A model generated the notes under the pieces. The model saw nothing but the letters and a program-made list of their open reading frames with translations, was not told where the DNA came from and ran no database searches. DNA of 28,439 nucleotides from contig JBKJUS010000151.1 of the NCBI GenBank assembly GCA_046590575.1, positions 1 to 28,439 of the forward strand, written 5' to 3'. Position 1 is the first letter of the stretch. Every line of letters starts with the position of its first letter. This document shows, one piece after another, positions 14,413 to 22,514 of the stretch. Both the position numbers and the translations under genes were made by a program. The DNA is from DATLNF01 sp046590575 (GTDB taxonomy: Bacteria; Actinomycetota; Actinomycetes; BP-191).

Positions 14413-16737
14413 CTACTGGACGTTCAGCAGGATCGACTTCGACCCCTTGTCAGAGCCCTGCGAGACAGCGGATACGAAGATCACGTAGACGCCGGTGCCG
14501 GGCGCCAGCGTGCGGGTGATGGAGTAGGCACCCGTGCTGGTCGAGCGGGTCTGCTGAAGGACGCTGAAGCGACCGTCCTTCAGGATGCCAAGACCCACCG
14601 CGATGTTGGCGTAGCCCGGGAACAACGTGCCGGTGAAGGTCACCGGGTTGTTGACCGCACGGGCCGTGCCGGTCGGGGCGGGCGTAGCCGGCGAGTTGAT
14701 GTTGACCCGCGTGTAGACCCGGATGTTGACCACGTTGGACGTCACGGCGTCGTTGGCCGTGTTGGCGCCGTAGGCGGTCTGGACGTTCGGCCGCACCACC
14801 AGGACAAAGCGGCCCTGGGGGTTGGTGGTGACCGTGGCAAGCCCGGTGTACGGGCCGGACTGGCCGAACTGGCGCTGCTTGATGGTGATGTTCACTGCGC
14901 CACACGGAGCGCCGTTCGCGTTGGTCACGGTGCCGCTCAGCTCAGGCGCGTTGCCCGCGGTGATCTGAGTGACGTTAGAGACCAGCGAGACCACTGCCGG
15001 GCCACCCGGGCAACCGGTCGGCGACGCAGTCGCTGACGGGGTGGCCGATGCGGTAGCCGACGGAGTCGCCGACGGGGTGGCCGACGGGGTCGGTCCGGCG
15101 AACGTGTTGGTCGAGCTGTCGGTGCAGGCGCCGGCCGGGTTGCCCGCGGTCGGCGTGTTGGCGGCGAGCTCGCAGTCAGTGGTCGCCTGGTCGATCGTGG
15201 CGGTCACCGTCTGGGTGCCGGTCTCCACCGTCGAGGAGGTGCTCTCCACGGTGAACTGTCCGGCCGCGTTGGTGGTGCCCGAGGCCGCAGTCCGGAAGAA
15301 GCCGGCACCGGTCTCGGAGAAGGTCACGCCCACGCCGCGAACCGGCTGGCCGCTGGCGTCGGTCACCGTGGCGGTGAAGGTCGCCACGCCGCCCGGAGTA
15401 GTGGTCGTGCTGACCGGGGTCAGCGTGACGATCCGCGCCGCAGTGGCCACGGCGGTGAAGGTCAGCGTGCCCGAGTCGGTCGTGATCTCGCCGTCGGCGG
15501 GGTCGCCGGCCGCGTTCTGACCAGCCACGCTCGCGGTGACGGTGATGCTCTCACCGGAGACCGGCGTCGCCTCGGTCAGGGTGACCGAGCAGGTGCCGGA
15601 ACCGGCAGTGGTGCAGGAGGGGGCGCTGAGCGTGGAGCCGGCGCCGTTCTCGGTGAAGCGGACGAGCACGCCGTTGACCGGGTCACGGTCGGTGCCGGCG
15701 TCGGCACCGTCCACTGCGGTCACGGTCGCCGTGAAGACCTGCGACGGGTCGTTGGTGAAGTTGACGCAGTCCTCGGCCGAGGTGTCCGTGGCCGGGGTCG
15801 GGGTGCCGCAGGTCAGGTCGACCTGCAGACCAGTCACCGCAGCCGAGATGGTGGCGGAGGTGGTGTCGGACGGCTCGGCGGCCGGGTCGAAGTTCGGCCC
15901 GGTGCCGTCGCTCTGGTTGACGTAGAACAGGATCGTGTCGGTGCCGACCGCGACCGGCGTGTAGGTGCAGGTCGAGACACCCTCGTTGTCGCTCGCGGTG
16001 CAGGTCGGGGTGACGGCTGCGCTCGGGCCAGCCGTGATGTCCGCGGTCGGCGTGACGCCGGCCAGGGTCTGACCGCCTGAAACGGCATTACGGATCGTCA
16101 CGGGGATGGACAGCGGCTCGGCGACGAAGCCAGTGGTGGTCGTCGGAGAGTCGACAGACTGAGCGGCATCGCCGGCGGGGGTGCCGGCCGGGCCACCAGC
16201 GCCGAAGGTCGCCGTCGAGGTGTCCTGGAACTCGCCGGGCTGCGCGACGTTGTCGCGGGTCGCCGGGGGCTCGTAGAACGCCAGGATGCTGATCGTGCTC
16301 GGCGCACTGGACGTCACGCCGAAGGTCACGACGCCATTGGCGTCAGTGGTGAACTCGGCCCGGTCGGTGGTGCCCGCGGTGCCGGAGTCGGTCTGGGTGC
16401 CGGAGACGGCAGTCGCCGGGGTGACGCCGCCCGTGGGCGCGGTGCAGAAGTCTGCGTCGACGACCTGGGCCGCCGGCAGGGTGGCTTCGCCCGACGTCTC
16501 GGTGAGGACCACGTCGACATCCTGGGCAGCCACGCTGTTACCAGCGGTCGGCGTCAGCGTGATGGTGAACGGCAGGCAGGTGCCCGCCGCTCCCGACGCC
16601 GTGGCCGGAGAGAGGTCCAGCGAGGCGATGTGGGCGGCGCTGGCCGACCCCGTGAGGGGTACGGCGAGGGCGAAGGCGGTGCCTAGCGCCACGGTACCGG
16701 CGAGCAGGGCTCGCCTCGTGCGGGAGGTGCTGGTCAT
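14413..16737 (-). CDS. Large secreted Ig-like repeat protein A
   Basis: ATG 16737 with AAGGGA six bases upstream gives 774 residues; an upstream in-frame ATG at 16773 is less likely. Signal peptide: TRRALLAGTVALGTAFALAV, cleavage after SASA. The mature protein is a row of four or five bacterial Ig-like (Big_1/invasin-type) units, recognisable by repeats such as VTDASGQPVRGVGVTFSETG, TNAAGQFTVEST, GTDTILFYVNQ and ASVAGQNAAGDPAD. A low-complexity (Ser-Ala-Thr-Pro)n linker encoded by 12-bp repeats (about 15025-15091) leads into a 199-residue C-terminal module (CPGGPAVVSL to SILLNVQ) shared with protein B. There is no LPXTG, no C-terminal membrane helix and no choline- or SLH-type anchor. Calcium-stiffened adhesins and matrix proteins have this build; a surface or biofilm role is inferred. 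It is downstream of protein B and a tethered sigma factor, all on one strand. Confidence 0.88.
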   Translation of the reverse strand: MTSTSRTRRALLAGTVALGTAFALAVPLTGSASAAHIASLDLSPATASGAAGTCLPFTITLTPTAGNSVAAQDVDVVLTETSGEATLPAAQVVDADFCTAPTGGVTPATAVSGTQTDSGTAGTTDRAEFTTDANGVVTFGVTSSAPSTISILAFYEPPATRDNVAQPGEFQDTSTATFGAGGPAGTPAGDAAQSVDSPTTTTGFVAEPLSIPVTIRNAVSGGQTLAGVTPTADITAGPSAAVTPTCTASDNEGVSTCTYTPVAVGTDTILFYVNQSDGTGPNFDPAAEPSDTTSATISAAVTGLQVDLTCGTPTPATDTSAEDCVNFTNDPSQVFTATVTAVDGADAGTDRDPVNGVLVRFTENGAGSTLSAPSCTTAGSGTCSVTLTEATPVSGESITVTASVAGQNAAGDPADGEITTDSGTLTFTAVATAARIVTLTPVSTTTTPGGVATFTATVTDASGQPVRGVGVTFSETGAGFFRTAASGTTNAAGQFTVESTSSTVETGTQTVTATIDQATTDCELAANTPTAGNPAGACTDSSTNTFAGPTPSATPSATPSATASATPSATASPTGCPGGPAVVSLVSNVTQITAGNAPELSGTVTNANGAPCGAVNITIKQRQFGQSGPYTGLATVTTNPQGRFVLVVRPNVQTAYGANTANDAVTSNVVNIRVYTRVNINSPATPAPTGTARAVNNPVTFTGTLFPGYANIAVGLGILKDGRFSVLQQTRSTSTGAYSITRTLAPGTGVYVIFVSAVSQGSDKGSKSILLNVQ

Positions 16738-16966
16738 GCAATGTCCCTTCGAGTTGTGGTGGGAGAGACCCACCTGGTGAAGCTCCGTGCTGGGCGAGCC
16801 CTAAGACTTGCCGAGGGGCAGCGTGAAAGGGCCCACCGATGCAGGTTCACCGGTTGTCATGCCCGTTCCACCGCCGATCATGCGTGATCCGACTGAGAAC
16901 CATACCCATCTATACCTATCGACGACGCTACGGCCATTCGGTCGTCCCCCGCTAGGCCAATTGCTC
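16738..16966 (-). promoter_or_regulatory. Upstream region of Ig-like protein A
   Basis: No gene is seen. Just upstream of the ribosome binding site a small perfect hairpin (stems 16758-16763 and 16769-16774, five-base loop) may affect translation. An AT-richer patch around 16900-16920 (minus strand TATAGA, TATGGT) is the likeliest place for a promoter, but no convincing -35 was found. The IS remnant begins at 16967. Confidence 0.3.
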
Positions 16967-17277
16967 TAGTGTCCTGTCCCGCGCCGGTAGTTCGTTGAAG
17001 AAGTCGTACGAGTGAGTTGAGGATCTGGTCGGCCGGTCTTGGGCCAGATGAGGGGCTTGGGGTTGTGTTCCAGGTATTTTGACGTTGCGGATGTCGGCTT
17101 CGACACGCTTGCACGTTCGATGGTCGCTGCGTTGGAGCAGATCGTCGAACTTTGGGCCCTCGCACGCTCAAAACCGCCCCGATCAGGACACAGTTCGCGC
17201 TCCTCCGAGCGACGTGCACGGACCTATCGCGCGGTTGGGGCGTGAGACGGTGAGCGAACTTCCGGCGCAGGACACTA
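16967..17277 (-). mobile_element. IS630-type insertion sequence remnant (about 0.3 kb)
   Basis: TA dinucleotides at 16967-16968 and 17276-17277 flank inverted ends reading inward GTGTCCTG, CGCCGG, one variable base, AGTTCG. The left end carries an extra five bases (16977-16981). On the minus strand the interior encodes scraps of an IS630-family transposase C-terminus in shifting frames: EADIRNV, EHNPKPLIWPKT, then after a one-base shift ADQILNSLVRLLQRTTGAG. If the five extra bases are removed, this ends in G-A-G-H and a TAG formed by the target TA, the usual end of such transposases. So it is an internally deleted, dead copy in the spacer between the two giant genes. Confidence 0.75.
16982..17135 (-). 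pseudogene. Frameshifted C-terminal fragment of an IS630-family transposase
   Basis: Minus-strand translation gives, across at least two frameshifts, the order expected for the last 50 residues of an IS630 (DDE) transposase: V-E-A-D-I-R, then NPKPLIWPKT, then ADQILNSLVRLLQRTTGAG. The catalytic DDE region is absent. The fragment cannot encode a working enzyme. Exact left and right limits are approximate. Confidence 0.65.
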
Positions 17278-17315
17278 GCGGGTGCTCCGCCCAGCCCGGC
17301 GAGGCTAGCCGGACA

Positions 17316-17357
17316 CAGCAGAGCGGCCGGTGGCTTTCGCCACCGGCCGCTCTGCTG
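17316..17357 (-). terminator. Strong hairpin terminator after Ig-like protein B gene
   Basis: Perfect 19-bp stem (17316-17334 with 17339-17357), TTTC loop, starting 16 bases after the stop of protein B. The inner 26 bases are identical to the terminator of protein A. No T-run follows. Confidence 0.8.
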
Positions 17358-17372
17358 CTTACTGCTGTGCTG

Positions 17373-20300
17373 TTAGCTGACGTTCAGGGTGATGGACTTG
17401 GAGCCCTTGTCCGTGCCCTGGTGTGCCGACGTGAAGATGATGTACACGCCGACTCCCCGCCGCAGCGTGCGGGTGAGCGTGAAGCCACCCGTCGCGTTGG
17501 TGAGCGTCTGCTGCAGAACCACGAACCGGCAGTTCGCCGTGACCGGACCGGCACAGCTCGTGCCAGTCGGGGTGAGCAGCGTGCCGAGACCCACCGCGAC
17601 CCGAGCGAAGTTCGGGTCGAGGTCACCGGTGAAGGTCACCGGGTTAGTGACGGCGCGAGCCGAGGTCACCGGAGACGCCACCGCGGGCGAGAGCAGGTTG
17701 ACCCGGGTGTAGACCCGGATCACCACGACGTTGGAACGCACCGTGGGTGAAACGTTGGCGCCGTACGCCGTCTGACGCGCCGGTCGGACGACGAGGGTGA
17801 ACTGGCCGTTCGCGTTGGTCGAAACCGTCGCGAGCGCCGTGTATCCGGTGGCGCCGTACTGCTTGGCGAAGATCGTCACCGAGGTGCTGGCACATGGCGC
17901 ACCCGCCGCGTTGAACACGCGACCAGTGAGCGTCGGGGCGTTGCCCGACGTGATCTGGGTGACGTTGGCGGCGAGCTGAACCGACGTCGGGACGCCCGAA
18001 GTGCAGGTCGGGGGACCCGTGGTCGCCGTGGCCGTAGGTACGGCCGTCGACGTGGAGCTGGCCGTCGGGCTCGGCGTACCGGTACCGAAGATGATGGTGC
18101 CGGTGTCCGTGCAGTTGCCAGCCACAACCCCGAAGACGGGGTTGTTCGCGGCTTCCTCGCACTCGTCGTCTGCAGAACCACCCAGTCGAGGACCAGTGCC
18201 GTTGGTCGGTCCGCCGTTGCTGATGGTGGCGGTGACGACGGAGACGCCGTTCTGGTCAGACCGCAGCTGGACGTCCGCCCGACCGTTGGCGTCGGTGAGG
18301 ACGACCTGGTTGGTGGTGAAGGCGGCCGGGCCGGTCTCGGTGAAGGTCACCGAGACGTTGGGCACCGGGTTGCCGAAGCGGTCCAGGACAAACGCGCTGA
18401 CCTGGATGTTGGCGTCCCGGGGACCGTTCTGCGTGGGCGGCTGAACGTCGATGTTCCGAGCGTTCGACGGAGCGGTCGTGAAGACGACCGTGCCGCTGTC
18501 GGACTTGCCACCGCTGGTCGCGGTGACCGTGGAGGCACCGCTGGCCGTGGAGCTCAGGTAGGCCAGGGCGACGCCATCGGTGCCGGCGTTGACCGTCCGG
18601 GTCTTGGTGGCAGGCGAGATGGGAACGCCGGCCGAGTCGGTGAAGAAGCCCGGGCCGGTGATCGTGAAGGTGATCACGCCACCCGAGAGAGGCGCGTTGC
18701 CCTGGTACGCAGTCGCACACACCGTGCGGGTCGGCTGGTTGCCGATCGCGTCGACCAGAATGGCGTGGTTGACGGTCGTCTCAGTGTTGGTGCCGAGCGG
18801 GGTCTGAGCGGACTCGCAGCCACCGGCGTCGGTGGTGTCGACGTCGAGAACGACGGTGTCGACGACGACCGGGCCGAGCTGCCAGAACTTCTGAGCAGCG
18901 GCGACCGCGTCGGTCGTGCTGTTGTCCGTGGCCACGCTGAGGGTGGTGCCACCCGGCTCGTCAGCGCAGTTGTCGTTCTCGCTGGCGATGCCCTCGAAGC
19001 AGGCGATGATCTCGTCCGTGCCGGCTACCGAGCTGGTGTAGGTGAAGGTCGCCACGCCCGCAGAGGTGGGCGTGTCGAGCTGCTGAGCACCCGCCCGCGG
19101 ACCAGTGATGACCCGGAAGTCGACCGGCTTGCCGGCGATGGGGTCGCCGAACTGGTCGAGCACCGTGGCGGTCACCGTGTGGTTGGAGTTGATCTGGTTG
19201 GTCGCCGCACGCGGGGTGAGCGTGATGCGGCTTGCGACCGAGGTCGCCCAGGCCTTCGAGGCGGTGTCGGCGTTGTTGCCGGCCACGCCCGCGTTGGTCT
19301 GACCGACAACAGTGGCCGTCACGTCACCCCGGTCGCCCGCCTTGGGAGTCGGGTTGTTCAGGGTGACAGTGCAGCTGCCCTGCGTGTTGGTGTCGCACTC
19401 GACAGTCGCGGTGTTACCGACGCCCGACGACGAGAAGCCGCCGGTGAAGGTCATGTCGTCGGTGTCGGCGCTCGTCTCATTCAAGGTGAAGCGCACCCGC
19501 ACATTTGCGCCGGGCGTGTCATCGCCAGGAGCAACGGTGTTCTGGGTGTTGGTGACCTGGACGGTGAACGTCTCAGTCGTGCGGCTGAGCGGGTTGGTGC
19601 AGTCGACTGTCGTCTCCGCCGGAGTGAAGTCCGGGTCGGCCAGGGCCACGCCCGAAGGTCCGTTGGAGTCGTCGCACGTGAGGTTGATCGCCTGGTTGAG
19701 CGGCGGGTTGGTCCACGTCTTGAACACGTCGTCGAACGGCTCCGAGGGGTCAGCCCCGGCGGTAGCGCCACCGGTCTGGTTCACGAAGACCTTGATGGTG
19801 TCCGTCCCGATCGGCGTACCGACCGGGTCGTTGAACGTGCAGGTCGAGAGACCATTCTGGTCGGAGACCGTGCAGGTGTAGACGTCAGCCGGTGCAACAC
19901 CAGGCTGGCCCTGCGTGTTGGGACCAGCAGTGATCCGAGCGACCGGAGTGACACCGGCGACCGGCTGACCGGACGTGTTGCGCATCGTCACGGTGAGGAT
20001 GTGTGACGTGCCGTTGGGGTTGCTGTCGTTCTCCGGCTCAGCGTCGACCACGGTGACACCGTCTGCGCCACCAGGAGTCCAGGTCTTCACCGCCGTGGCG
20101 TTCGGCTCACCAGCCGCGAAGGTGTCGTTGTCGGCACCAACGTCGAAGAAGGCCCGCACGTCAACAACGCCGACGGCGGTGTTCGGGCTGAGCGTGACAC
20201 CGAAGGTCACCTGGCCGGCCGAGTTGGTCGGTCCGACCTCAGCGTTCTGCGTCGTTCCGGCAGGTGTGCCCGGAGCGGGAGCGGTGTCGGTCACGTCCAC

Positions 20301-22169
20301 CGGCGTCACCGGGTTCGGACCGTCGGCGATGACCGGTGTGCAGAAGCCGAGAACGCGCGGCTCGCCGCTGGCGGTGGTGCCGGCGTTTCGGAGGACCTGA
20401 ACGACGTCCACCGTCGCGCCGGGAACCGTGCGGCCGCCACTGTCGACAACGGTCACCGTGAATGCGTTGCAGGTGCCGGTCGCGGCCGAGTCCGCCGTCG
20501 GGTTGATCGACATGCTCGCCGGAGCGCCCGCCCAGATCTTGATGACATCGTCGAAGGGCTCGCCGGTGTCGTAGATGGAGTCACCGTCGAGGTCGGCGAA
20601 GACCCGGATGGTGTCGGTGCCCGGGATCGCACCGGCGTAGCTGCAGACGTGGGACTGGTTGGCCAACACGCCACCGGCCACATTGGGGTTCTGGTTCGAC
20701 GGGTCGGTGTCCGGGGCGCAGGTGATCTCGGCGGTGCTGCTGTTGGCTGCGTTGCCGCCGGAGATGATGTCGCCGCGGATGGGTGTCGCGTTGGTCGGCG
20801 TGTTCGTGGCGTCAGCGGCAAAGACGCTGATGTCGTGGGTCGTGCCGACCGGGTTGGTGTCGGTCTCCGGCTCCGCGTTGATCTGAGCGGCCGGGTTGGT
20901 GTTGGTCGGCGCAGCGGCCGTCGTACGGGTCACGACGTCGGCGTCGCTGCCGTTCACCTGAGCCGCACCTGCCGCCTCGCCGCAGTCGGCCGGAGCGGTG
21001 CCCGTGTAGGCACAGATCGTGTCGGTGCCGTTGTTGACCGCAGTGTAGGTCGCGGTGCAGTTGCCCGCGCCGTCAGTCGCGGTTGCGCAAGAGACGTCCG
21101 GCGTGGCCGGCGTGGTCGACGCGTCGGTGTCGTTGGCGCTACCGGTCAGGAACTCGAGCCTCCCGATGACGCCGGCAAGCGGGGCACCGAACTGGTCGCG
21201 CACGTTGACGATGATGGTCTGGACGCCGCCCGTGGCGGCAGAGCCAGTCTCCGGAGACGCATCCACAGTCGCCGCCACCGGGGCGACGTACGTGACGCCG
21301 ACGCACTCCGAGCCGTCCGGCTCAGCAACTGCCCCGTCGCCAGTAGTCCCGGTTGCATTACAAGCTTGATCCAGGTTGCCAGTCTCGGTCTGACCCTCGA
21401 AACCGTCCATGGTGACACCGGTGATGTGGAACGAGACTGCGTGGTCGCCAGGGGTGTTACGAGTGAATCCGCCCGTCGTCGTGCAGGTTCCGGTCACTCC
21501 GGTAGTGCAACCTGCTGACCCCGGCGCTCCCACACTTCCGCCGCCGCCAACGAAGAACAACTGCACTGGCACGCCAGAAACCGGCGCTAATCCAGGAGCC
21601 GCATTCACGCCCTCCACGGCAATGGAGTTCACGGTGTGCGTAAAGATTGGAGCGGTACCGGTCGCAATCGTCTGCGCCTCAGGCGTTGTCTCCAGTTGGA
21701 GGTTTGCCAGCGTGTAGAAGTCCTTGGTCGCCGTGGCGTTCTGCTCACCAACGGTGAAGGAGTTGCTGTCCACCGTCTCGACGTAGGCACGCAGCAGGTC
21801 GCGACCCGCGGTGCCGTTGTTCGTGAACGTGAAGGAGACCTGGCCGGCGGCGTTGGTGAGCGCCTCCTGGCGGTCGGCGTCGGGCTCAGCGCCGGCAGCG
21901 TCATCCGGGCCGGACACGATGTCGAAGTCGACCTGGACACCCTGGCACGGCTGGGCCGCAGCGTTGGTGGCGGTCGCGGTCACCGTGTGGCTGGCGCCGA
22001 CGACGTTGCCCTCGCTGGCGGGCGTGAGCGTGATGCTGGTCACGTCATTCTGGACGCATGCAACTGCGAGTGCGGTGCCCGCGAGGGGGCCCGCTACTGC
22101 GGTGCTTGCCAGCACCGCAGTAGTGAGCGCGAGAGCCACGCGGCTCCGCGCCCTAAGCGTTCGGGTCAT
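17373..22169 (-). CDS. Giant secreted Ig-like repeat protein B
   Basis: ATG 22169 with AAGGGA six bases upstream gives 1598 residues; the leader (AAGGGA, spacer ending TGC, ATGACC) is almost that of protein A. Signal peptide: RSRVALALTTAVLASTAVAG, cleavage near ALA. The mature chain holds about eight to ten Ig-like units. Repeated signatures are TPRAATNQINSNHTVTATVL and AEPENDSNPNGTSHILTV openings, DQFG-x-P-x-x-G turns, and unit ends of the form GTDTI-x-VF, GEP, K-x-W (KTW, KIW, KAW, KFW). A Thr/Ser/Ala-rich linker leads to a 210-residue C-terminal module (from CTSGVPTSVQ to SITLNVS) matching protein A, with an extra Cys-bounded loop. It has no LPXTG or C-terminal membrane helix. The many Asp/Asn turns suggest calcium binding. 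A surface adhesin or matrix role is likely but not proven. Confidence 0.9.
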   Translation of the reverse strand: MTRTLRARSRVALALTTAVLASTAVAGPLAGTALAVACVQNDVTSITLTPASEGNVVGASHTVTATATNAAAQPCQGVQVDFDIVSGPDDAAGAEPDADRQEALTNAAGQVSFTFTNNGTAGRDLLRAYVETVDSNSFTVGEQNATATKDFYTLANLQLETTPEAQTIATGTAPIFTHTVNSIAVEGVNAAPGLAPVSGVPVQLFFVGGGGSVGAPGSAGCTTGVTGTCTTTGGFTRNTPGDHAVSFHITGVTMDGFEGQTETGNLDQACNATGTTGDGAVAEPDGSECVGVTYVAPVAATVDASPETGSAATGGVQTIIVNVRDQFGAPLAGVIGRLEFLTGSANDTDASTTPATPDVSCATATDGAGNCTATYTAVNNGTDTICAYTGTAPADCGEAAGAAQVNGSDADVVTRTTAAAPTNTNPAAQINAEPETDTNPVGTTHDISVFAADATNTPTNATPIRGDIISGGNAANSSTAEITCAPDTDPSNQNPNVAGGVLANQSHVCSYAGAIPGTDTIRVFADLDGDSIYDTGEPFDDVIKIWAGAPASMSINPTADSAATGTCNAFTVTVVDSGGRTVPGATVDVVQVLRNAGTTASGEPRVLGFCTPVIADGPNPVTPVDVTDTAPAPGTPAGTTQNAEVGPTNSAGQVTFGVTLSPNTAVGVVDVRAFFDVGADNDTFAAGEPNATAVKTWTPGGADGVTVVDAEPENDSNPNGTSHILTVTMRNTSGQPVAGVTPVARITAGPNTQGQPGVAPADVYTCTVSDQNGLSTCTFNDPVGTPIGTDTIKVFVNQTGGATAGADPSEPFDDVFKTWTNPPLNQAINLTCDDSNGPSGVALADPDFTPAETTVDCTNPLSRTTETFTVQVTNTQNTVAPGDDTPGANVRVRFTLNETSADTDDMTFTGGFSSSGVGNTATVECDTNTQGSCTVTLNNPTPKAGDRGDVTATVVGQTNAGVAGNNADTASKAWATSVASRITLTPRAATNQINSNHTVTATVLDQFGDPIAGKPVDFRVITGPRAGAQQLDTPTSAGVATFTYTSSVAGTDEIIACFEGIASENDNCADEPGGTTLSVATDNSTTDAVAAAQKFWQLGPVVVDTVVLDVDTTDAGGCESAQTPLGTNTETTVNHAILVDAIGNQPTRTVCATAYQGNAPLSGGVITFTITGPGFFTDSAGVPISPATKTRTVNAGTDGVALAYLSSTASGASTVTATSGGKSDSGTVVFTTAPSNARNIDVQPPTQNGPRDANIQVSAFVLDRFGNPVPNVSVTFTETGPAAFTTNQVVLTDANGRADVQLRSDQNGVSVVTATISNGGPTNGTGPRLGGSADDECEEAANNPVFGVVAGNCTDTGTIIFGTGTPSPTASSTSTAVPTATATTGPPTCTSGVPTSVQLAANVTQITSGNAPTLTGRVFNAAGAPCASTSVTIFAKQYGATGYTALATVSTNANGQFTLVVRPARQTAYGANVSPTVRSNVVVIRVYTRVNLLSPAVASPVTSARAVTNPVTFTGDLDPNFARVAVGLGTLLTPTGTSCAGPVTANCRFVVLQQTLTNATGGFTLTRTLRRGVGVYIIFTSAHQGTDKGSKSITLNVS

Positions 22170-22514
22170 GCACGTTCCCTTCTGTCTGCCGGAGCGTGCT
22201 GCCCCGACGCGCTGCGGGCCGGGAGAATGCTCCCTGGCCCGTTCCGAGCTGTGCTGGTTCTGTGAGCCCTCCGTCATCGCGAGCCGGTCGGCGCGGGGAA
22301 CACACCGGACCGGGCTGGGCGGGGAAAGAAAGGCTGGTCCATCTGCTCAGGACGCCCGGGCATAGGCACGGTCGTCCTGATTTACGAAAAGAAAGTTCCC
22401 CCTGTCGCGTCCGTTTCAGGAGTCAGGTCGGAGCCGACCCTATCGTCACCAGCCCCACGAGTCACATGACACGACACTGTCTTGCAGTAAAAGTTCGCAA
22501 TAGGACCGAGGTCG
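22170..22514 (-). promoter_or_regulatory. Upstream region of giant Ig-like protein B
   Basis: This 345-base gap holds no gene. A possible vegetative-type promoter on the minus strand is GTGACT (22465-22460), 17 bases, TAGGGT (22442-22437), which would give a leader of about 260 bases. Within that leader is an inverted repeat (22347-22354 with 22373-22380, 8 bp, 18-base loop). The stretch 22381-22400 is unusually AT-rich for this genome. No known riboswitch class was recognised. Confidence 0.3.

Noticed and set aside
16878..17219. 113-residue minus-strand open frame between the giant genes as a gene
   Set aside because: It spans the IS630 remnant and its end; only scraps of a transposase are recognisable, so it is a chance frame.
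22389..22400. GGAAC upstream of protein B as an ECF -35 element
   Set aside because: No CGTT or GTT lies 16-17 bases downstream.
22381..22440. Possible c-di-AMP (ydaO-type) riboswitch in the leader of protein B
   Set aside because: Only a short GGGGAAC-like string matched; the paired helices of the class could not be found.
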